64,000 nt of DNA from CAZVED01 sp964626205. GTDB taxonomy: Bacteria > Patescibacteriota > Patescibacteriia > SG8-24. Positions 35,577 through 44,318 of the stretch are shown here, in pieces. Under the pieces are notes generated by a model. The model made no database searches. It was not told where the DNA came from and worked only from the letters and a program-made list of their open reading frames with translations. The position numbers and the translations under genes are program-made. How positions within the stretch are numbered: the stretch's first letter is position 1; each line of letters begins with the position of its first letter. The stretch spans positions 62,001 through 126,000 of the forward strand of contig CAZVED010000003.1 in assembly GCA_964626205.1 (NCBI GenBank), in the 5' to 3' direction.

Positions 35577-37571
35577 ATGGACCGACACACCGCGAAAGAA
35601 CGCATTGCTAAGCTCCGGGAGGTCATCGACCGTCACCGGACGCTATATCATGTCCACGACACGCAGGAGATCTCCGACGCGGCGCTCGATTCGCTGAAAC
35701 ACGAGCTCTACCTCCTGGAACAGGAACACCCGGACCTCATTACCAAGGATTCCCCGACACAGCGCGTTGGCGGCAAACCGCTCGCCAAGTTCGGTAAAGT
35801 TCAGCATCACCTCCCCATGCTTTCCATGGAGGATGTCTTTTCGTTCGATGAACTTTCCGCATGGGAGACGCGCATCGCGAAGCTTCTTGGACGGAAGCCG
35901 TCCGGGTACCACGCGGAGATCAAGATGGACGGTCTCGCGGTTTCGCTGGTGTATGAAGATGGCGTCTTCGTCAAAGGTGCGACGCGCGGCGACGGCAAAA
36001 TCGGCGAGGACATCACGGAGAACCTCCGGACCATCGAGGCGATTCCGTTACGGCTGGCAGCTCCAGCCCTGGGACGCGTGGAGGTTCGTGGCGAGGTATT
36101 CATGACGAAGCAGGCGTTCGATCGGCTCAATGCTCGCATGGAGAAAGAAGGGAAGCCGCTTTTCGCCAACCCTCGAAATGTTTCCGCTGGCAGCATCCGC
36201 CAGTTGGACCCCGCGATCACGCGCGAACGCGAGCTCGATTTCTATGGATATGCGCTCTACGGGGATTTCGGTCTTCTGACGCACGCTGATGCGCACGCGC
36301 TTATGGCGAAGCTTGGCATCAAGACGAATCCGCTTACCACGATAGCCAAGGATCTTCGAGAGGTGCAGGCTTTTTACGAGAAGATCGGCAAAAAACGTCC
36401 GTCGCTCGACTATTGGATCGACGGCGTCGTGGTCGTCGTGAACGACGATGCGGAATACGAGCGGCTCGGTGTCGTCGGTAAGACCCCCCGCGGGTGTGTC
36501 GCCTACAAGTTTCCGGCGGAACAGGCGACGACGGTCATCGAGGACATTCACGTGCAAGTCGGGCGCACGGGCGCACTGACGCCGGTGGCGGTCATGCGTC
36601 CGGTGCACGTTGCGGGGACGACCGTGACGCATGCGACGTTGCACAACGAGGATGAGATCGTGCGACTCGGTGTCCGCATCGGCGACACGGTTGTGATTGA
36701 AAAAGCGGGGGACATCATTCCGAAAGTGGTGAAGGTCCTCACGGAGGTACGGACCGGGAAGGAGAAACGGTTCCTCATGCCGACGACATGCCCAGTGTGC
36801 GGATCGAAGGTTGTACGGCGCGACGGCGAGGTCATCCTGCGGTGCACGAACGAGGACTGCTACGCGCAGACGCTGGAGCGGCTGGAGCATTTCGTCTCCA
36901 AGAAGGCCATCGACATGCCAGGGCTTGGCGGGAAAATCCTTGAGCGGTTCGTCGATGAAGGACTCGTCGGTGACGCGTCGGATCTATTCCGGCTACGGAA
37001 GGAGGATATCGAGGAGCTCGAACGTTTTGCGGATACGTCGGCGAGGAATATCGTCGCGACGATCGCGTCGCGTAAGGTCGTTGAACTGCCTCGCTTCTTG
37101 TACGCGCTCGGCATCCGTCACGTCGGCGAGGAGACGGCAATCGCGCTGGCGGAGCAGTTCCGCAGCATCCGCGCGCTCATGGACGCGACGCTTGAGGAGC
37201 TTGAAGCCGTCGAAGATGTCGGGCCGGTCGTTGCAGGGAGTGTCGCGACGTTCTTCGCGGATGCGAAGAAGCGCGAGGCCGTGGAGCGTCTGCTCGAGGT
37301 GATGGAAATCCGCAGCCTTCCGAAACGCGCGGTATCGAAAAGTCCGCTTGCAGGAAAGACGGTCGTTGTGACCGGAACGTTGTCCGGCTTCACGCGTGAT
37401 GGCGCCAAGGACGCCATCCGTGCGGTAGGCGGCAAGGTCAGCGGATCCGTGAGCGCGAAGACGGACTTTGTGGTCGTGGGAGAGGATCCGGGCAGCAAGG
37501 CTGATACGGCGAAAAAGCTCGGTGTCCGCGTCTTGAATGAGCAGGAGTTCTCGGCTATGCTGGGGAAGTAA
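35577..37571 (+). CDS. ligA: NAD-dependent DNA ligase LigA
   Basis: 664 residues, normal length. Parts in order: Ia domain; nucleotidyltransferase with IKMDGLAVSLVYEDG (catalytic Lys near 117) and RGDGKIGEDITENLRTI; OB fold; four-Cys zinc finger (CPVCG...CTNEDC, about 404-428); helix-hairpin-helix repeats; C-terminal BRCT (KTVVVTGTLSGFTRDGAK, about 596-613). Joins nicks in replication and repair. Confidence 0.97.
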   Translation: MDRHTAKERIAKLREVIDRHRTLYHVHDTQEISDAALDSLKHELYLLEQEHPDLITKDSPTQRVGGKPLAKFGKVQHHLPMLSMEDVFSFDELSAWETRIAKLLGRKPSGYHAEIKMDGLAVSLVYEDGVFVKGATRGDGKIGEDITENLRTIEAIPLRLAAPALGRVEVRGEVFMTKQAFDRLNARMEKEGKPLFANPRNVSAGSIRQLDPAITRERELDFYGYALYGDFGLLTHADAHALMAKLGIKTNPLTTIAKDLREVQAFYEKIGKKRPSLDYWIDGVVVVVNDDAEYERLGVVGKTPRGCVAYKFPAEQATTVIEDIHVQVGRTGALTPVAVMRPVHVAGTTVTHATLHNEDEIVRLGVRIGDTVVIEKAGDIIPKVVKVLTEVRTGKEKRFLMPTTCPVCGSKVVRRDGEVILRCTNEDCYAQTLERLEHFVSKKAIDMPGLGGKILERFVDEGLVGDASDLFRLRKEDIEELERFADTSARNIVATIASRKVVELPRFLYALGIRHVGEETAIALAEQFRSIRALMDATLEELEAVEDVGPVVAGSVATFFADAKKREAVERLLEVMEIRSLPKRAVSKSPLAGKTVVVTGTLSGFTRDGAKDAIRAVGGKVSGSVSAKTDFVVVGEDPGSKADTAKKLGVRVLNEQEFSAMLGK

Positions 37572-37583
37572 AAAAGAACGCTT

Positions 37584-37880
37584 ATGGAGCTCAAAAAGGA
37601 AGACGTTGTCCACATCGCCAAGCTTGCTAGGCTCGCCATCACGGAAGAGGAGACTTCGACGTTCCAGGGACAACTGTCGTCCATCTTGGGATACATCGAG
37701 ACGCTGCAGTCCGTTGATACGGCAGGCATCGAGCCGATGGAGCACAGCATCGAGACCCACAACGTCATGCGTGAGGATGTCGATGTCCCAGCAACGGACG
37801 CGACACGCGATGCGTTGCTCGCAGCGTTCCCAGAGAAAGCTGCCGACGGCTCACTCAAGGTGAAAGCGGTATTCTCATGA
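37584..37880 (+). CDS. gatC: aspartyl/glutamyl-tRNA amidotransferase subunit C
   Basis: 98 residues. KEDVVHIAKLARLAITEEET and LGYIETLQSVDTAGIEPMEH are the standard GatC motifs. Overlaps gatA by 4 bp (ATGA). No clear ribosome binding site; 12 bp after ligA. Confidence 0.93.
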   Translation: MELKKEDVVHIAKLARLAITEEETSTFQGQLSSILGYIETLQSVDTAGIEPMEHSIETHNVMREDVDVPATDATRDALLAAFPEKAADGSLKVKAVFS

Positions 37881-39349
37881 ACAAGGATCTCCGGACACTC
37901 ACTGCCACGGAAGCCGTTGCAGGTTTCAAGGATGGTTCGCTGACCTCCCGTGGCCTTACGGAAGCCGTGCTTGCTGCTGCCAAGGAGGCACAAGGTCGCA
38001 CGGCGGCATATGTCGGCCTGTGCGAAGACGCGGCGCTCGCGAGTGCGGATGCTGCAGACGCTCGGTATGCGAAAGGCGCTCCGCTGTCTGAAATCGACGG
38101 AGTCCCTGTTGGCGTGAAGGACAACATTCTCGTGCAAGGGTTCCGTGCTACCGCAGGGTCTGCCATCCTCAAGGACTATGTCGCGCCGTACGACGCGACC
38201 GTGACCAAGCGGATCAAGGAAGCGGGTGCGGTCATTGTGGGGAAGACAAACATGGATGAGTTCGCCATGGGGTCCAGTACGGAAAGCTCCGTGCATGGTC
38301 CGACGAAGAATCCGTGGGATGTTGCTTGCGTTCCAGGCGGGTCGAGCGGTGGTTCCGCAGCTGCGGTCGCCGAAGGGTCTGCCGTCCTCGCGCTCGGTAC
38401 CGACACCGGAGGCTCCATTCGCCAACCGGCGTCGCTCACTGGCGTCGTCGGCATGAAACCGACGTATGGTCGCGTGTCTCGCTATGGCGCGATTGCCATG
38501 GCATCGAGTCTCGACCAGATCGGTCCATTCGCCCGGTCGGTAGAGGACGCCGCGGCATTGCTTCGCGTTATTGAAGGTAAGGATCCAAAGGATGCCACAA
38601 GCGTTCCGCACCAGGATGCTTGGAAGATTCCTACCGCGCTTGATGGGGACATCAAGGGGCTTCGTGTCGGCTTACCGAAGGAATGCTTCGGTCCGGGGAA
38701 CGACCCTGAGGTAGAGCGGTCCGTCCGTGCCGCGGTCAGTGCGCTCGAATCACGAGGTGCAGAGGTTCGTGAAATCTCCCTGCCGCACAACGAACATGCG
38801 TTGGCGGTGTATTACGTGCTCATGCCGTGCGAAGTGAGCGCAAACCTTGCACGTTTCGATGGTGTCCGGTACGGCAAGCGTGTCACGGCGGAAACGCTAG
38901 AAGAAACCTATCGCCAGACCCGACATGAAGGTCTCGGAGCGGAGGTGCGGCGCCGCATCATGCTCGGCACCTACGCGCTCTCGTCGGGGTACTATGACGC
39001 GTACTACCTTAAGGCGCAGCGAGTGCGGCGCATCATCGCGAACGACTACGCCGCGGCCTTCCAAGACGTAGACGTCATCATCACTCCGACCTCGCCGTCT
39101 GTCGCGTGGAAGCTCGGCGAGAAGGTCGCAGACCCGCTTGCCATGTACCTCATGGACATCTTCACGGTGTCCGTGAACGTGGCGGGGCTTCCCGGTATCT
39201 CTTTGCCGTGCGGTACGGCGCAGGGCTTGCCGGTGGGTATCCAGGTCATCGGTAAGCACTTCGACGACGCGACCGTGCTCCGCACGGCGAAAGCGGTCGA
39301 GGGAGCCGTTGGGTGGCTCGCAGGCGGAAACGTTCCGAAGAACGCATAA
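37877..39349 (+). CDS. gatA: aspartyl/glutamyl-tRNA amidotransferase subunit A
   Basis: 490 residues. Amidase signature with the Lys-Ser-Ser triad: Lys in GVPVGVKDNI (about 81), Ser in GGSSGGSAAAVAEG (cis-Ser and nucleophile, about 155-179 region). GatA releases ammonia from Gln for transamidation of misacylated Glu-tRNAGln or Asp-tRNAAsn. GatB lies outside this window. Confidence 0.96.
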   Translation: MNKDLRTLTATEAVAGFKDGSLTSRGLTEAVLAAAKEAQGRTAAYVGLCEDAALASADAADARYAKGAPLSEIDGVPVGVKDNILVQGFRATAGSAILKDYVAPYDATVTKRIKEAGAVIVGKTNMDEFAMGSSTESSVHGPTKNPWDVACVPGGSSGGSAAAVAEGSAVLALGTDTGGSIRQPASLTGVVGMKPTYGRVSRYGAIAMASSLDQIGPFARSVEDAAALLRVIEGKDPKDATSVPHQDAWKIPTALDGDIKGLRVGLPKECFGPGNDPEVERSVRAAVSALESRGAEVREISLPHNEHALAVYYVLMPCEVSANLARFDGVRYGKRVTAETLEETYRQTRHEGLGAEVRRRIMLGTYALSSGYYDAYYLKAQRVRRIIANDYAAAFQDVDVIITPTSPSVAWKLGEKVADPLAMYLMDIFTVSVNVAGLPGISLPCGTAQGLPVGIQVIGKHFDDATVLRTAKAVEGAVGWLAGGNVPKNA

Positions 39350-39365
39350 TTTTTCATACGAACAT

Positions 39366-39815
39366 ATGGCATCTCCGAACAGCAGCAAGCGCGTCATCCG
39401 GAAGGGTCAGAACAAGGTCGCGGTATCCCCGCGCTCCAAAGCATCACGTACGGCATCGTCCGGGAAGCTCCGAATGAAAGGGATGGCGCTACCGCCGAAG
39501 GATGCTAAAGGCGTGCTCGACACGAAGCGCAACATTTTCGGAGGCGAACTCATCATCTCTGGCGAGATGGACGGCAGGCTTCGCGCGGAAATCATGGCGA
39601 CCGTAAAGAATGTCGTGAGCGGCAAGGTCGGACGCACTGCGAAGCAGGCCGCAGTCGCGATGGAAAAGGATCGTATCGTCGTGCGGACCGCTGAGCCGCA
39701 GCCGGCGATTGCGCTGGGAAAGAAGCTGCATCAGGCGCATAAGGGCGGACGCCTCAAGATCGTCTGGGCGGATGACACCGCGCCAGTGCGCGTGCATTGG
39801 ACGACCGGGAAATAA
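39366..39815 (+). CDS. hypothetical basic protein
   Basis: 149 residues, no membrane helix. The first 40 residues are Lys/Ser/Arg rich and likely disordered. The body contains FGGELIISGEMDGRLRAEIM and a basic C-terminus ending PVRVHWTTGK. Sits between gatA and the HEPN-like gene, 3 bp from the latter. No family recognised. Confidence 0.6.
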   Translation: MASPNSSKRVIRKGQNKVAVSPRSKASRTASSGKLRMKGMALPPKDAKGVLDTKRNIFGGELIISGEMDGRLRAEIMATVKNVVSGKVGRTAKQAAVAMEKDRIVVRTAEPQPAIALGKKLHQAHKGGRLKIVWADDTAPVRVHWTTGK

Positions 39816-39818
39816 GCT

Positions 39819-40277
39819 ATGACCGTGACTGTCGACATCGGCTCGCTCGTCCAAGGTCTCGGCATGGCCATCTTGGCGGTGGTCGCGGTCTTGGTCGTGG
39901 TGCTGCTGTGGCAGAAGGTCCGTCGGTTCTTTGCTGGACGTAAGTACGATCCATCCGATCGCGCTGGTCTGCAGCGGCGATGGGCGGAGATCGAAGACAT
40001 GGTCAAGGCGCCCGGCGAGATGTCTGCGAAGCTCGCGGTCATCGAGGCGGACAAGTTGTTGGACCATGCGCTCAAGGCGCTTGCGTTCCCGGGCATGACG
40101 CTTGGCGAGCGTCTACGGTTCGCACAGTACAAGTATCCGGACTTGCGGAAGGTCTGGTGGGCGCACAAGGTCCGAAACCAGCTTGCGCACGAGGCGAGTT
40201 ATCATCTTGACCGCGGTATGGCGAAGCGCGCCGTTGCCGAATTCCGTCGCGCCCTCATCCGGCTGGGCGCGATATGA
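39819..40277 (+). CDS. membrane protein with HEPN-like RNxxAH motif
   Basis: 152 residues. One N-terminal membrane helix (GLGMAILAVVAVLVVVLLWQ) followed by a soluble helical domain. Visible there: IEADKLLDHALKAL, then HKVRNQLAHEASYHL, in which R-N-Q-L-A-H fits the Rx4-6H signature of HEPN domains. HEPN proteins are often RNases or nucleic-acid-binding modules. The overlap with lgt (4 bp) suggests co-expression. Function inferred only from the motif. Confidence 0.6.
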   Translation: MTVTVDIGSLVQGLGMAILAVVAVLVVVLLWQKVRRFFAGRKYDPSDRAGLQRRWAEIEDMVKAPGEMSAKLAVIEADKLLDHALKALAFPGMTLGERLRFAQYKYPDLRKVWWAHKVRNQLAHEASYHLDRGMAKRAVAEFRRALIRLGAI

Positions 40278-41062
40278 TTCCCTATATCGAATGGCGCATA
40301 ATCGCCCTTGGGCCAGTACATATCCAGGTCTGGGGGCTTTTTGTCGCGGCGGGCATCCTTGCCGCCGTCGCGCTCGGCAGGCGTGAGGCACGTCGTCTCG
40401 GGCTCGACCGTGATCGGTTCGTGGATCTTGCAGGCATGACGCTTGTCGCCGCGTTTATCGGAGCGCGGGTGTTCCACGTACTGCTCTACGAACCGCAGGC
40501 GTATCTTGCGGACCCTATGAGCATCCTCCGCGTCTGGGAAGGCGGTATGTCCATGATGGGCGGCATCGTCGGCGGCGCGGTCGGCGCATGGTATGCCGCT
40601 ATGCGTGCTCGAGTAGACGTGTGGGCGTACGCCAACCTCATGGCTTTTATTTTGCCCCTAGGGTGCGGTATCGGGCGCATCGGTTGTTTTTTCATCCACG
40701 ATCATCCGGGTACGCTGCGGAGCGGGGGATTTCTCACGGTGAAGTATCCGGACGGTGACCGCTACGATCATGGTCTGTTGCTATCCATCGTCGGCTTCGC
40801 GACGTTCGCAGTGTTCCTTGCCGTGCGTGCTCGGTCAGGTGCGCGCGTGCCGCGATTCCTGCCACTGTTCCTTGTGGCAGAAGGCGTAAGTCGTTTTACC
40901 CTCGATTTCCTCCGCGCCACGGACCTTGCGGTCTCAGATACGCGATATGCCGGTCTGACACCGGCGCAGCTCATCGGTATCGCTCTCGTCGCGGTCGGCA
41001 GCAGGATGCTGTATACTGGAGGCCTATGGGACTCTTCATCAAGCGCAACGAAGACCTCCTGA
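40274..41062 (+). CDS. lgt: prolipoprotein diacylglyceryl transferase, variant
   Basis: 262 residues, seven predicted membrane helices, first gene-wide signature GGMSMMGGIVGGAVGAW and GCGIGRIGCFFIHDHPG. Length and topology fit Lgt. However, the GGMSxHGG His (His103 in E. coli) is Met, and the canonical R-x-GN motif reads RIGCFFIHDHPG, so the Asn is Cys. An HDHPG-type Lgt variant is a possible explanation. A lipoprotein with a proper lipobox is present at 57366, so some Lgt activity is expected. Its last 37 bp overlap the DoxX-like gene. Confidence 0.8.
   Translation: MIPYIEWRIIALGPVHIQVWGLFVAAGILAAVALGRREARRLGLDRDRFVDLAGMTLVAAFIGARVFHVLLYEPQAYLADPMSILRVWEGGMSMMGGIVGGAVGAWYAAMRARVDVWAYANLMAFILPLGCGIGRIGCFFIHDHPGTLRSGGFLTVKYPDGDRYDHGLLLSIVGFATFAVFLAVRARSGARVPRFLPLFLVAEGVSRFTLDFLRATDLAVSDTRYAGLTPAQLIGIALVAVGSRMLYTGGLWDSSSSATKTS
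41012..41017 (+). promoter_or_regulatory. -10 box TATACT 8 nt before the DoxX-like gene
   Basis: TATACT inside the end of lgt ends 8 nt before ATG 41026; the spacer GGAGGCCT carries a ribosome binding site. Same layout as at 1272. Confidence 0.45.
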
Positions 41063-41493
41063 TCACCGTTCTCCGCTTCGCTGGTGGCAGCGTATTTTTG
41101 TGGTTCGGTATCGATAAGATCATCCATACTCGTGCGTGGTTCGACTGGGTGCCGACGTGGGTCTGGCCGTACATCCCGATTCCGGCTGACGCGTTCATGT
41201 TCCTGCAAGGCGGCATCGATTTCGCGATCGGTCTCGCTCTCGTCCTTGGTCGTTTTACACGTGTCGCGACGGCGCTCGCCATGGCGCTCCTTACGATGTT
41301 GTTCGTCCTGTTCGGTGCGAACGAACTCATGATCCGGGATCTCGCGCTGCTCGGTATCTATCTCGCGCTGTTCATCAACGCGAATCGGACGGCGACGCGG
41401 TACCAGGTTCCTCGTCAGTGGCTTGCAGGCGCGGTGAGCGCGTATCTCATCCTTTTATTCGTCTCCGGCATCCTTTACCTTCGTACACCATGA
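41026..41493 (+). CDS. DoxX-family small membrane protein
   Basis: 155 residues, four membrane helices, the classical short DoxX form: LLITVLRFAGGSVFLWFGIDKI, then MFLQGGIDFAIGLALVLGRFTRVAT. DoxX proteins are membrane proteins of largely unclear role (one is a subunit of an archaeal quinone oxidoreductase). Start within lgt; overlaps the next gene by 4 bp. Confidence 0.75.
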   Translation: MGLFIKRNEDLLITVLRFAGGSVFLWFGIDKIIHTRAWFDWVPTWVWPYIPIPADAFMFLQGGIDFAIGLALVLGRFTRVATALAMALLTMLFVLFGANELMIRDLALLGIYLALFINANRTATRYQVPRQWLAGAVSAYLILLFVSGILYLRTP

Positions 41494-43016
41494 CCGACGC
41501 AAAGATTCTTCGCTACGGTGTCATGGCGGTCGCTATCGGCGGCGGCGTCATGGCCATCGAAATGACCGCCTCCCGGATGCTGGCGCCGTACTTCGGCACA
41601 TCCATGATGGTCTGGACGAGTCTTATTTTGAGCGTGCTGACCGCACTGTCATTCGGATATTGGATCGGCGGGAACGCTGCTGCGCGCGGCGTCTCGGAAG
41701 GAACGGTCGGGTCGCTTCTTGCGGCGTCTGCCGCGACGGTCATCGCAGGAACGTGGGTCATTCGCGCTTTCGCGACATCGCTCATGGACGTGCTACAAGG
41801 ATTTTCCGGCGCGACAGCAGGTCTCTTCGTCGGTTCGCTCGCCGTGTCGCTCTTCGTCTTCGCGCTACCGGTCTTTTTTCTTGCCATTGCTTCGCCCATG
41901 GTCGTGAAGCTTTGGACGTCGGCGGATCACGATGCTGGTCGCGCGGCAGGTCGGTACTTCGCGGTTTCGACCATTGGGAGCATGGCCGGAACGGTCGCTC
42001 CATCAATCGTGCTTGTGCCGCTCCTCGGCTCCCGCGGGACCATGCTCGCGACGGCAATTTTCCTGGCACTTGCCGCCATGCTTGCCATGCGTGGACGTCG
42101 GCGGATTACCGTCGGCGCGGGCATCTTTTTGTTGCTCTGGGTGACCATGGCGATTCCTGCCCGTGCGGAACAGGACGGGGTCTTGGCGACCGTGGAATCG
42201 TCGCATCAGCTCATCCGGGTCATGGAAGAGCCGGACGGGGGACGGAGCATCATCTTCAACGAGGGGCTCGGCGTACAGTCGGTGACGATTCCGGAGTCCG
42301 GCGTTACCGGGTATTACTACGACCATTTTGCTGCGCTGCCAGCGCTTCTTGGTGCGCGTGCTAACGACCACGACGCCCTGCTTCTCGGTCTTGCTGCTGG
42401 GACCGGGGCTCGGCAGTACTTTGCTTTGCGCACGCCAGACCATCGCATTCGTTTCACCGGCGTGGAAATCGATGGAAAGGTCATCGAGGTCGCTCGAGCG
42501 TGGTTCGGGCTCGATGAGCTTCCTATCAATGTCGTAGAGCAGGATGCTCGTACGTTCTTGCGCGGGACGGATGAAATGTATGACGCCATCATGATTGACG
42601 CGTACGCCGTGCAGCTCTACATCCCGTCGCACCTCGTGACGGAAGAGTTCTTCCGTCTCGTCCGTGAACGCTTGCGCGAGGGCGGGTTCGTCGCGATGAA
42701 CGTCAATGCGTCCTCCAGCGAGGCGCCACTCCTTGTCGGCATCACGAACACCCTCGCCGGCATTTTTCCGCACGTCACCGTCATCGACGTGAAGCCGGGA
42801 TGGTGGAACCACATGGTCATTGCGAGCGATCGGGAGCTTTCATTCGATGACGTGGCGTCAGCATTGCAGGACCCGTTCGGCGAGGTGCGAACCGCCTGGC
42901 TCGAACGCCGCACCACGGCCCCGCCGCACGACCCCTTTGGTATCGTCCTGACTGATGACACGGCCTCGGTCGAGTTCATGACCGAGAACATGATTCTGAG
43001 CTCCCTCTACCGTTGA
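41490..43016 (+). CDS. membrane-fused spermidine-synthase-like protein
   Basis: 508 residues. The first 230 residues form about seven membrane helices (GGGVMAIEMTASRMLAPYFG is the usual start of this fused family). The rest is a Rossmann methyltransferase-like domain: LLLGLAAGTGARQYF, FTGVEIDGKVIEVARAWFG, and IMIDAYAVQLYIPSHLVTEE, matching spermidine-synthase sequences (D...Y...IPxHLxTxEF). Such fused proteins are common in bacteria and may have no aminopropyltransferase activity. Start ATG 41490 overlaps the DoxX-like stop. Confidence 0.8.
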   Translation: MTDAKILRYGVMAVAIGGGVMAIEMTASRMLAPYFGTSMMVWTSLILSVLTALSFGYWIGGNAAARGVSEGTVGSLLAASAATVIAGTWVIRAFATSLMDVLQGFSGATAGLFVGSLAVSLFVFALPVFFLAIASPMVVKLWTSADHDAGRAAGRYFAVSTIGSMAGTVAPSIVLVPLLGSRGTMLATAIFLALAAMLAMRGRRRITVGAGIFLLLWVTMAIPARAEQDGVLATVESSHQLIRVMEEPDGGRSIIFNEGLGVQSVTIPESGVTGYYYDHFAALPALLGARANDHDALLLGLAAGTGARQYFALRTPDHRIRFTGVEIDGKVIEVARAWFGLDELPINVVEQDARTFLRGTDEMYDAIMIDAYAVQLYIPSHLVTEEFFRLVRERLREGGFVAMNVNASSSEAPLLVGITNTLAGIFPHVTVIDVKPGWWNHMVIASDRELSFDDVASALQDPFGEVRTAWLERRTTAPPHDPFGIVLTDDTASVEFMTENMILSSLYR

Positions 43017-43050
43017 CGGATAGGGGATTTTCCGCTGAGATGCCACCACT

Positions 43051-44187
43051 ATGATCCGCTTCGATATCCTCAAACGGTCCAAGAAGAGCCGTGCACGGCT
43101 CGGTGTCCTCACAACCTCGCATGGCGAGGTGGAGACACCAGCACTCGTCACGGTCGCCACGCAGGCGACGGTGAAGACGTTGACGGTCGAACAGGCGAAA
43201 GCGGCCGGTTCCCGCATGCTCATTTGCAATACCTTCCATTTGCACCTCAAGCCGGGCGAGAAGGTCGTGAAAGACGCTGGTGGTCTCCACGAGTTCATGC
43301 AGTGGAAAGGTCCGCTCATGACCGATTCAGGCGGGTACCAGGTATTCAGCCTCGGGTTCGGTCGCGACTACGGTGTAGGAAAGATCCAGCATGAGCGCAC
43401 GAAGGAGCGTGTCGCGAAAGGTCACCAACCGAAGCTCCTCAAAATCACCGAGGAGGGCGTGACGTTCACCTCCTACCTCGACGGACGCAAGATCTTCATG
43501 GGACCGGAAGAGTCGATGAAAATCCAGTCGGCATTGGGTGCGGACATCATCTTCGCGTTCGATGAATGTCCGCCGACCATGGCCGATCGGGCCTACTCCG
43601 AGGAATCGCTCGCTCGTACGCATCGTTGGGCGAAACGCTCGCTTGATGCTCACGACCCCAAGCAGGCACTGTTCGGCGTCGTGCAGGGCGGCAAGTACAA
43701 GGACCTTCGTGCGTTGAGCGCTAGGACGCTCGCGGCGATGCCGTTTGACGGCTTCGGTATCGGCGGCGAGTTCGGCTACGACAAGAAGACCATGACGGCC
43801 ATGCTCAAGACCGTCATGAAGGAATTGCCGGACGAAAAGCCACGCCACTTGCTCGGTATCGGGCACCCGCAGGACATCGTCCGTATCATCAAGGAGGGCG
43901 TCGATACGTTCGATTGCACCGTCCCCACACAGTACGCAAGGCATGGCACGGCGTTTACCTCGCGTGGCAGGCTGGAGATCGGCCGCTCGGTCTTCCTTAA
44001 GGATAAGAAGCCGTTGGATCCGAAGTGCTCCTGCGAGACCTGTACGAACTACACGCGCGCCTATCTCTGCCACCTTTACCGCGCCAAGGAATCGCTTGCA
44101 GGGACCTTGCTCACGTACCACAACCTCGCGTTCTTCAATGAGATGGTCCGCAAGGTGCGCGTGGATATCAAGAAGGGGAAGATCTGA
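43051..44187 (+). CDS. tgt: tRNA-guanine transglycosylase
   Basis: 378 residues. Active-site Asp in LMTDSGGYQVFSLG (about 90-103), VQGG, the second catalytic Asp in DCTVPTQYARHG (about 289-300), and the zinc site CSCETCTNYTRAYLCHLY (about 326-343). Exchanges G34 for a 7-deazaguanine base in tRNAs with GUN anticodons. A TTGACG box (43012-43017) precedes it, but the -10 is weak. queA follows 131 bp later. Confidence 0.96.
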   Translation: MIRFDILKRSKKSRARLGVLTTSHGEVETPALVTVATQATVKTLTVEQAKAAGSRMLICNTFHLHLKPGEKVVKDAGGLHEFMQWKGPLMTDSGGYQVFSLGFGRDYGVGKIQHERTKERVAKGHQPKLLKITEEGVTFTSYLDGRKIFMGPEESMKIQSALGADIIFAFDECPPTMADRAYSEESLARTHRWAKRSLDAHDPKQALFGVVQGGKYKDLRALSARTLAAMPFDGFGIGGEFGYDKKTMTAMLKTVMKELPDEKPRHLLGIGHPQDIVRIIKEGVDTFDCTVPTQYARHGTAFTSRGRLEIGRSVFLKDKKPLDPKCSCETCTNYTRAYLCHLYRAKESLAGTLLTYHNLAFFNEMVRKVRVDIKKGKI

Positions 44188-44225
44188 CCGTTATTCCGAC
44201 CCGCACGGGTCCTACCGCTGCGTTT

Positions 44226-44263
44226 CTCCACTGCTCCGCGCGCAAGGCGCGCGGCTTGTGGAG
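44226..44263 (+). other. long GC-rich hairpin between tgt and queA
   Basis: CCGCGCGC (44236-44243) pairs with GCGCGCGG (44247-44254), and the outer CTCCAC (44226-44231) with GTGGAG (44258-44263). No T run follows, so it is not a standard terminator; it lies in the queA leader or ends the tgt message. Confidence 0.6.
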
Positions 44264-44318
44264 GCCTCTCGCAGCGTCACCCGTGCGGACCAAGACGTGG
44301 ACCTCCTTACAGCTTCCT

